Positions 1 through 5,347 of a stretch of 5,347 nucleotides of DNA are shown piece by piece (the stretch's first letter is position 1; every line of letters begins with the position of its first letter). Origin of the DNA: Bacillota bacterium (GTDB taxonomy: Bacteria > Bacillota > Clostridia > Lachnospirales > Anaerotignaceae); assembly GCA_017547125.1 (NCBI GenBank), contig JAFYQL010000178.1, forward strand, positions 1 to 5,347, written 5' to 3'. Made by a program: the position numbers and the translations under genes. The notes beneath the pieces are model-generated. The model was not told where the DNA came from and made no database searches. It saw only the letters and a list, made by a program, of their open reading frames with translations.

Positions 1-1976
1 AAAGTGTGACTGACGGATACTATGGCATTGAAGAGGCAGAATATACAAAGATGCTTATGACAGACGAAGAAGAGGCTGTTTTTGACAAATTCTACACTGT
101 TTCAGAAACAGAATTTGCCGAAGAAGTTTATGTTCTAGATGAAGGTATCAGCGAAGAAGAACTTGCAAGCCTTGAAACAATGCTTACAGAAAATACTGCA
201 GTATTAAGCCTTTATGTTAATGAAAACGGAAGTTTTGAAGGCTTGAACGAAGAAAATGCAGTGCAGATAAAAGAAAGCAAAATGGCATATCTTTTAACTT
301 CAGGCGAAGAAAATGTTAAAAACACTGCCCTTACATTTATGAAAAATATGTATGAAGAAATGGGCGTTGATGTAAACAAAATGCAGATATCATACCTTAA
401 GAGCAAAGGCTTGAATATGATTATTCTTGCTCTTGCGGCTATGATTGCATCTATAATAAGCGGTTTTTGTGCATCAAAAATATCTGCATCAACAGGCCGT
501 GACTTAAGAATTAAGGTGTTTGAAAAGGTGCTTGGTTTTTCAAATGCCGAAATGAACAGTTTTTCAACTGCATCTCTTATAACTCGTTGTACAAATGATA
601 TTCAGCAGATTCAGCAGATAACAGGCATGATGTTCAGAATAGTTATGTTTGCGCCTGTTATGGCCGTAGGCGGCATAATAATGGCCGTAAGCACAAATGT
701 GTCTTTAAGCTGGATAATTGCTCTTGCGGTGCTTGTGCTTTTAAGCCTTGTAGGGCTTCTTATGTGCATAGCTATGCCAAAGTTTAAGATAATGCAGACA
801 CTTATAGATAACCTTAACCTTGTTGCAAGAGAAATACTTACAGGTATTCCTGTTATAAGGGCATTCAGCCGTGAAAAGTTTGAAGAGGAAAGATTTGATA
901 AGGCAAATGCACGCCTTATGAAAACACAGCTTTTCACAAACAGAACAATGACATTTATGATGCCGTCAATGACACTTATAATGAACGGCACTGCAGTACT
1001 TATTGTGCTTATGGGTGCAAAGGGTGCTAATGAGGGCACAATGATGGTTGGTGATATTATGGCGTTTATTTCATACGCAATGCACATCATTATGTCATTT
1101 ATGTTTATCACTATGATAAGCATTATGCTTCCTAGAGCCGTGATTTCTGCCGAAAGAATAGAAGAAGTGCTTAAGGTTGAAAATGAAATAAAAAATGCTG
1201 AAGCAACAGTTGAGCCTGAAAAAATAATAGGCAAGGTGGAATTCAGAAACGTAACATTCAGATACAGTGACTCTGATGAAAATGTACTTGAAAATGTATC
1301 ATTTACTGCTATGCCGGGCGAAACAACTGCACTTATAGGTAGTACCGGCAGCGGAAAATCAACGGCAGTTTCACTTATTCCGCGTCTTTATGATGTGAGT
1401 GAAGGTGCAATACTTTTTGACGATGTTGATATTAAGGATATGGATATGAAGACCTTAAGAAAAAACATCGGCTTTGTACCGCAGAAGGGCATTCTTTTTT
1501 CCGGCACAATAAAGAGCAATATTCTCTTTGGCGAAGAAGATGATGAAGAACTTATGAAAAAAGCAGCACAGATTGCCCAGGCTGAAGAATTTATTTTTAC
1601 AAAAGAAGGCAATTATGAATCACATATTGCCCAGGGCGGAGTCAATGTTTCCGGCGGACAGAAACAACGACTTTCTATTGCAAGAGCCATTGCGAGACAA
1701 CCAAAGGTTTATATTTTTGACGATAGTTTTTCAGCTCTTGACTACAAGACTGACAAGATACTCAGAAAAGCACTTAAGGAAAACGTGAGTAACTCAACAG
1801 TTATCATAGTTGCGCAGAGAATAAGCACAATTCTTCACGCAGAAAAGATAGTTGTTCTTGATGACGGTAAAGTTGTTGGAGTAGGAACTCACGATGAGCT
1901 TATGAAAAACTGCGAAGTTTACAGACAGATTGCATTAAGCCAGCTTTCACAGAAAGAACTTGGCGAAAACGAATAA
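1..1976 (+). CDS. Heterodimeric ABC exporter, subunit with degenerate ATP site (5'-partial)
   Basis: Half-transporter of a type IV (ABCB-like) exporter in the cytoplasmic membrane, probably a multidrug, lipid or peptide exporter; substrate unknown. The frame is open to the left edge with no ribosome binding site before the GTG at 6, and TM1 is missing, so the gene is 5'-truncated by the window. Counting residues from that GTG: a very acidic extracellular segment (about 1-127), TM2 (136-155), TM3-TM4 (212-257), TM5 (316-338), TM6 (350-376), then the nucleotide-binding domain from about 410. Visible motifs: A-loop Y420, Walker A GSTGSGKST (445-453), Q-loop Q493, signature VSGGQ (548-552), Walker B ending in D572, D-loop SALD (576-579). 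The catalytic Glu is replaced by D573 and the H-loop His by Q604. Known family pattern: this is the non-catalytic half of TM287/288-like heterodimers. It is followed after 17 nt by its partner. Confidence is high for family, low for substrate. Confidence 0.95.
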   Translation, partial: SVTDGYYGIEEAEYTKMLMTDEEEAVFDKFYTVSETEFAEEVYVLDEGISEEELASLETMLTENTAVLSLYVNENGSFEGLNEENAVQIKESKMAYLLTSGEENVKNTALTFMKNMYEEMGVDVNKMQISYLKSKGLNMIILALAAMIASIISGFCASKISASTGRDLRIKVFEKVLGFSNAEMNSFSTASLITRCTNDIQQIQQITGMMFRIVMFAPVMAVGGIIMAVSTNVSLSWIIALAVLVLLSLVGLLMCIAMPKFKIMQTLIDNLNLVAREILTGIPVIRAFSREKFEEERFDKANARLMKTQLFTNRTMTFMMPSMTLIMNGTAVLIVLMGAKGANEGTMMVGDIMAFISYAMHIIMSFMFITMISIMLPRAVISAERIEEVLKVENEIKNAEATVEPEKIIGKVEFRNVTFRYSDSDENVLENVSFTAMPGETTALIGSTGSGKSTAVSLIPRLYDVSEGAILFDDVDIKDMDMKTLRKNIGFVPQKGILFSGTIKSNILFGEEDDEELMKKAAQIAQAEEFIFTKEGNYESHIAQGGVNVSGGQKQRLSIARAIARQPKVYIFDDSFSALDYKTDKILRKALKENVSNSTVIIVAQRISTILHAEKIVVLDDGKVVGVGTHDELMKNCEVYRQIALSQLSQKELGENE

Positions 1977-1977
1977 G

Positions 1978-1989
1978 AAAGGAGGAGGG
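1978..1989 (+). promoter_or_regulatory. Ribosome binding site of the second ABC subunit
   Basis: AAAGGAGGAGGG lies between the stop of the first ABC gene (1974-1976) and the GTG at 1994. AAAGGAGG at 1978-1985 leaves 8 nt to the start codon; a second overlapping AGGAGG at 1983-1988 leaves 5 nt. This near-perfect anti-16S match decides the GTG start over the in-frame ATG at 2027, which has no such site. The short gap suggests translational coupling and balanced synthesis of the two subunits. Confidence 0.85.
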
Positions 1990-1993
1990 AAAA

Positions 1994-3892
1994 GTGGCAG
2001 AACCTAATTTTAAACAAAGACCTAATATGTCGGGCAGAAGACACGGCGGACCGGGAAGACCTGTTGAAAAGCCAAAGGACTTTAAAGGAACAATCAAAAA
2101 AGTATATAAATATCTTTCCGGATACCACACAGCCATTATTCTTGTAATCCTTTTTGCAGCAGGCAGTACTATATTCAATGTTATAGGTCCAAGACTGCTT
2201 GGTATGGCTACAACAGAAGTGTTTAACGGAGCGGTAAGAAAACTTAACGGCGCAGGATCTGTTGATATGGCTAAAATAGGCTCTATACTTGTGACACTTA
2301 TGGTGCTTTATGGTATAAGCTGGATGTTTTCTCTTCTTCAGGGCATTATAATGTCCGGTGTTTCACAAAAGACTGCCTATAGACTGAGAAAAGAAATTTC
2401 TGAAAAAATAAACCGTCTGCCAATGAAGTATTATGACAAAAAGACATACGGAAATATACTTTCTGTTGTTACAAACGACGTTGATACCCTTGGTATGAAC
2501 TTAAACCAGACTATAACACAGCTTGTTTCAAGTGTGGCACAGGTTATTGGTGTGCTTATAATGATGCTTTCAATTAGCCCGCTTATGACGCTTATCGCAC
2601 TTTTGATGCTTCCTTGCTCTGCAATGGTTGTTAAGACTGTTGTGGGACATTCGCAGAAGTATTTTAAGGCTCAGCAGCATTATCTTGGCGAAGTTAATGG
2701 TCAGGTTGAAGAGTTTTTTGGCGGACACAACGTAGTTAAGCTTTTTAACCGTGAAGAAAAGGTAATTGAAGAATTTAAAAAGAACAACGATATGCTTTAT
2801 GATTCTGCATGGAAAAGCCAGTTTATTTCAGGCGTAATGCAGCCTCTTATGAACTTTATCGGTAACCTTGGTTATGTTGCAGTTGCAGTATTTGGTGCAT
2901 TTTTAAGCATAAAGAGAGTCATCGAAGTAGGGGATATTCAGTCGTTCATACAGTATGTACGTCAGTTTACTCAGCCTATAAATCAGATTGCCAATGTTTC
3001 AAATATGCTTCAGTCTATGGCTGCGGCGGCAGAAAGAGTATTTGCTTTCCTTGAAGAGGATGAAGAAAATCAGTTTGCAGAAAATCCTGCTATGTGTAGT
3101 GACGTTACAGACGGAGTTGAAAAAACAAGAAAAGTAATGCCTGAAGATATAGTGGGCCATGTAGAGTTTGACCACGTTAAGTTTGGATACAACGAAGATA
3201 GAGTTATTATCAAAGACTTCAGTGCTGATGTAAAAGCAGGTCAGAATATAGCTATTGTAGGGCCTACAGGTGCTGGCAAAACAACTTTGGTAAAACTTCT
3301 TATGAGATTTTATGATGTAAATGAAGGCCGTATATTGATAGATGGACACAATATAAAAGACTTTGACAGATGTGAACTTAGAAAATCATTGGGAATGGTA
3401 CTTCAGGATACATGGCTTTTTAAGGGAAGTATTATGGAAAACATACGCTACGGAAGACTTGATGCAACTGATGAAGAGGTTATTGAGGCGGCAAAGGCGG
3501 CACACGCACACCACTTCATAAAAACTCTTCCGGGCGGATACAATATGGAACTTAATGAAGAGGCAACAAACGTATCACAGGGCCAGAAGCAGCTTATTAC
3601 CATAGCCCGTGCGATACTTTCAAACAGCAGAATACTTATTCTTGATGAAGCCACAAGCTCTGTTGACACAAGAACAGAGGTGCTTATTCAGAAGGCTATG
3701 GATAACCTTATGGAAGGCAGAACAAGCTTTATTATTGCCCACAGACTTTCAACAATTAAAAATGCGGACATTATTTTTGTAATTAAAAACGGCGATATTG
3801 TTGAGCAGGGCTCACACAATGAACTTATGGAAAAAGACGGTTTTTATGCCGCATTATATAACTCGCAGTTTGAAGAAAATGAGAGTGCGTGA
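1994..3892 (+). CDS. Heterodimeric ABC exporter, catalytic subunit
   Basis: Complete 632-residue half-transporter that should pair with the upstream subunit to form one exporter in the cytoplasmic membrane. It starts with a basic, Gly/Arg/Pro-rich cytosolic tail (about residues 7-28), then TM1 (46-66), TM2 (95-120), TM3-TM4 (172-216), TM5 (283-306) and TM6 (about 312-342). A polar linker (353-385) leads to the nucleotide-binding domain. Motifs: A-loop Y399, Walker A GPTGAGKTT (423-431), Q-loop Q471, Walker B ILILD ending at D551 with catalytic E552, and H-loop H583. The signature is VSQGQ (527-531) instead of LSGGQ, the usual defect of the catalytic partner in this heterodimer class. In the head-to-tail dimer this weak signature faces the Walker motifs of subunit 1, while subunit 1's intact VSGGQ completes the active site here. 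GTG start chosen from the ribosome binding site. The gene ends at a strong terminator. Substrate unknown. Confidence 0.96.
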   Translation: MAEPNFKQRPNMSGRRHGGPGRPVEKPKDFKGTIKKVYKYLSGYHTAIILVILFAAGSTIFNVIGPRLLGMATTEVFNGAVRKLNGAGSVDMAKIGSILVTLMVLYGISWMFSLLQGIIMSGVSQKTAYRLRKEISEKINRLPMKYYDKKTYGNILSVVTNDVDTLGMNLNQTITQLVSSVAQVIGVLIMMLSISPLMTLIALLMLPCSAMVVKTVVGHSQKYFKAQQHYLGEVNGQVEEFFGGHNVVKLFNREEKVIEEFKKNNDMLYDSAWKSQFISGVMQPLMNFIGNLGYVAVAVFGAFLSIKRVIEVGDIQSFIQYVRQFTQPINQIANVSNMLQSMAAAAERVFAFLEEDEENQFAENPAMCSDVTDGVEKTRKVMPEDIVGHVEFDHVKFGYNEDRVIIKDFSADVKAGQNIAIVGPTGAGKTTLVKLLMRFYDVNEGRILIDGHNIKDFDRCELRKSLGMVLQDTWLFKGSIMENIRYGRLDATDEEVIEAAKAAHAHHFIKTLPGGYNMELNEEATNVSQGQKQLITIARAILSNSRILILDEATSSVDTRTEVLIQKAMDNLMEGRTSFIIAHRLSTIKNADIIFVIKNGDIVEQGSHNELMEKDGFYAALYNSQFEENESA

Positions 3893-3896
3893 TTTT

Positions 3897-3933
3897 AAAA
3901 AGAACCTTATACGAGCTATAGGGTTCTTTTTTT
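3897..3933 (+). terminator. Rho-independent terminator of the ABC operon
   Basis: Beginning 4 nt after the TGA of the second ABC gene, 3901-3911 pairs with 3917-3927 as an 11-bp stem (one T-G wobble at 3907/3921) around a 5-nt loop CGAGC (3912-3916). The A run 3897-3900 extends the pairing into the T tract, which is 7 T at 3927-3933. It should end the ABC transcript and separate it from the downstream phosphate-transporter gene. On the opposite strand only TTTTAAAA follows the stem, so minus-strand termination would be weak at best. Confidence 0.92.
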
Positions 3934-4055
3934 GTTTGTAAACGGAATGTAAAAATGACGAAAAGAAATAAGGTGAAGTTTAAAATTGCATAAGACGAAG
4001 AGTAAAATTTTGGTGCTTTTTAAAAGTAATTTGTCTTTTTAATGGGTTCGAAAAA

Positions 4056-4064
4056 TGCTATACT
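4056..4064 (+). promoter_or_regulatory. Probable extended -10 promoter for the Na/Pi transporter gene
   Basis: TG-C-TATACT at 4056-4064 matches the extended -10 consensus TGnTATAAT with one mismatch. No good -35 hexamer is correctly spaced: TTGTCT at 4031-4036 is 22 nt upstream, longer than the usual 16-18, so the promoter would rely on the extended -10. Transcription would begin near 4071, giving a leader of about 40 nt, too short for a riboswitch. The rest of the spacer (about 3934-4055) is AT-rich, and I see no convincing gene, RNA structure or Pho-type operator in it. Confidence 0.6.
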
Positions 4065-4097
4065 GTACTTGATGTAAAATCAATGTGAAAGTTATTT

Positions 4098-4104
4098 AAA
4101 GGAG
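4098..4104 (+). promoter_or_regulatory. Ribosome binding site of the Na/Pi transporter gene
   Basis: AAAGGAG at 4098-4104 lies 7 nt before the ATG at 4112. An in-frame ATG at 4106 is only 1 nt from the GGAG and is too close to be used, so 4112 is preferred; the choice changes the protein by two residues (Met-Lys). Confidence 0.85.
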
Positions 4105-4111
4105 AATGAAA

Positions 4112-5347
4112 ATGAGTTTAATAAGCTTTTTACCATTATTTGCAGGTGTTGGGTTGTTCTTGTACGGTATGAATGTTCTTGGTGCCAGCCTTGAAAAAAT
4201 TGCCGGTGCACGTCTTGAAAAGATGCTTGAAAAACTTACAAGCAGCAGAATGAAGGGCGTAGGTCTTGGTACAGCCGTTACAGGGGTTATCCAGTCATCT
4301 TCAGCAACAACTATCATGGTTATCGGTCTTCTTAATGCCGGCATCATGAAACTTGGAAATGCCGTACCTGTTATTATGGGTGCCAACATCGGTACTACTG
4401 TTACAGGTCAGCTCCTTCGTCTTGGTGACCTTCAGGGTACAGGCGTACTTCTCCAACTTTTAAAACCATCTTCATTTGGTCCTATTCTTTTAGGTCTTGG
4501 TGCAGTGCTTTTTGTATTCTGCAAAAAGAGAAAGAAAAAAGATATCGGTATGATTCTTCTTGGTCTCGGTATGATTTTCTTTGGTATGAATACAATGGAA
4601 AAAACTCTTTCACCTCTTAAAGAGATGGAATGGTTTACAAATATGTTTTTTATCTTTAAGAATCCTATTCTTGGTATGCTTCTTGGTCTTGGCCTTACAG
4701 CAGCTATCCAGTCATCATCAGCAGCAGTAGGTATTCTTCAGGCTCTTTCATCAACAGGTGCAATCACATTCTCAACTGCAGTGCCAATTATCCTTGGTAT
4801 GAACGTTGGTAAATGTATCACAGTTGTACTTGCTTCACTTGGTTCAAAAAGAGATGCCAAACGTGCAGTTGTTATTGACGTATTAAGTAATGTAATTGGT
4901 CTTGTTGTGTTCTTCATCGTTATTTACGGAGCACATTCAATCATCAACTTCAGCTTCTGGGAAATGCCTATGAACAGAGGTAACATTGCCGATTTCCATA
5001 CACTTTTCAACATTGCAACAACAATTATTCTTGTTCCTTTTGTTGATGTACTTATCAAACTTTCAAGACGTTTTGTTAAAGACGGCGAAGTGTCAGAAGG
5101 CGAAAAAGAACTTATGCTTCTTGATGATCTCCTTATCAATACACCTCACCTTGCTATTGAACAGGCTAAAAAGGTTGCCAACACAATGGCAAACTTATCA
5201 TACTCACTTCTTGGAAATGCAATTAACCTTGTATTTAATTACGATGAAAAGCTCTTTGAAAAGATTTCTGCAGACGAAGAAATTATGGACAAGTTTGAGG
5301 CTGCACTTGGAAGCTATATCGTAAAACTTACATCAGGCGAGCTTGAT
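4112..5347 (+). CDS. Na+/phosphate cotransporter family protein (NptA/YjbB-like), 3'-partial
   Basis: First 412 codons of an integral membrane transporter of the Na/Pi cotransporter (SLC34-like) family; the frame is open to the right edge. The predicted role is sodium-coupled phosphate movement across the cytoplasmic membrane; direction cannot be told from sequence, and some bacterial members (YjbB) are linked to export. The two inverted half-repeats are plain: repeat 1 carries QSSSATT (61-67) and GANIGTT (90-96), repeat 2 QSSSAAV (200-206) and GMNVGKC (229-235). Hydrophobic segments lie near 5-24, 50-95, 122-138, 145-160, 185-240, 257-275 and 297-315. From about 335 the protein becomes soluble and helical, matching the start of the C-terminal PhoU-like domain. 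Bacterial members with this domain are usually about 540-600 residues, so roughly a quarter to a third is missing. It follows a terminator and has its own promoter, so it is probably transcribed separately from the ABC pair. It almost never uses ATA for Ile, unlike the ABC genes. Confidence 0.93.
   Translation, partial: MSLISFLPLFAGVGLFLYGMNVLGASLEKIAGARLEKMLEKLTSSRMKGVGLGTAVTGVIQSSSATTIMVIGLLNAGIMKLGNAVPVIMGANIGTTVTGQLLRLGDLQGTGVLLQLLKPSSFGPILLGLGAVLFVFCKKRKKKDIGMILLGLGMIFFGMNTMEKTLSPLKEMEWFTNMFFIFKNPILGMLLGLGLTAAIQSSSAAVGILQALSSTGAITFSTAVPIILGMNVGKCITVVLASLGSKRDAKRAVVIDVLSNVIGLVVFFIVIYGAHSIINFSFWEMPMNRGNIADFHTLFNIATTIILVPFVDVLIKLSRRFVKDGEVSEGEKELMLLDDLLINTPHLAIEQAKKVANTMANLSYSLLGNAINLVFNYDEKLFEKISADEEIMDKFEAALGSYIVKLTSGELD

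Noticed and set aside
6..8. GTG at 6 as the real start of the first ABC gene
   Set aside because: No ribosome binding site fits in the five bases before it, the frame is open to the window edge, and TM1, which must precede this segment, is absent. The gene continues to the left.
611..1234. Minus-strand open frame of 207 codons
   Set aside because: It lies wholly inside the well-supported ABC gene, is the reverse reading of its membrane segments, and has no ribosome binding site or recognisable family.
2999..3349. Minus-strand open frame of 116 codons
   Set aside because: It is a shadow of the second ABC gene's linker and Walker A region, with no independent evidence.
3955..3993. Possible 12-codon small peptide ORF in the intergenic spacer
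   Set aside because: No ribosome binding site before the ATG and no support beyond chance in AT-rich DNA.
4016..4042. Direct repeat CTTTTTAA at 4016-4023 and 4035-4042, a possible operator
   Set aside because: The unit is short and AT-only apart from one base, the 19-nt spacing does not match the roughly 11-nt period of Pho boxes, and such repeats are expected by chance here.
4106..4108. Alternative ATG start of the Na/Pi transporter
   Set aside because: It is in frame but only 1 nt after the GGAG core. The ATG at 4112 has normal 7-nt spacing.
4986..5324. Plus-strand open frame of 112 codons
   Set aside because: It overlaps the Na/Pi transporter in another frame. The transporter frame has clear family motifs and continues through the region without a stop.

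Overview
The window looks like ordinary chromosomal DNA from a low-GC anaerobic Bacillota, most likely class Clostridia (Lachnospiraceae or a relative). This is inferred from the AT-rich composition, strong AAAGGAGG-type ribosome binding sites, tightly packed co-directional genes and the style of the encoded proteins. No 16S or other phylogenetic marker is present, so genus cannot be given.

Layout, all on the + strand. (1) Positions 1-1976: the 3' part of an ABC exporter half-transporter gene. The window opens inside the extracellular segment that follows TM1, so the true start and TM1 lie off the left edge. (2) Positions 1994-3892: a complete second ABC half-transporter, 17 nt downstream, with its own strong Shine-Dalgarno and a GTG start. 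(3) Positions 3897-3933: a strong intrinsic terminator. (4) Roughly 3934-4111: an AT-rich spacer with an extended -10 promoter and a good ribosome binding site. (5) Positions 4112-5347: the first 412 codons of a Na+/phosphate cotransporter-family (NptA/YjbB-type, SLC34-like) gene that runs off the right edge just inside its C-terminal PhoU-like domain.

The two ABC subunits form a classic asymmetric heterodimeric exporter (TM287/288, LmrCD, BmrCD type). Subunit 1 has Asp in place of the catalytic Glu after Walker B and Gln in place of the H-loop His. Subunit 2 has a complete Walker B Glu and H-loop His but a degenerate signature motif (VSQGQ). Together they would make one hydrolytic site and one degenerate site. 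The substrate cannot be read from the sequence. The phosphate-transporter gene appears to be a separate transcription unit, and its codon use differs visibly (almost no ATA).

I found no RNA gene, mobile element, CRISPR array or clearly undescribed system. The most distinctive features are the long, very acidic, arginine-free extracellular insertion in subunit 1 and the asymmetric second half-repeat of the Na/Pi transporter.
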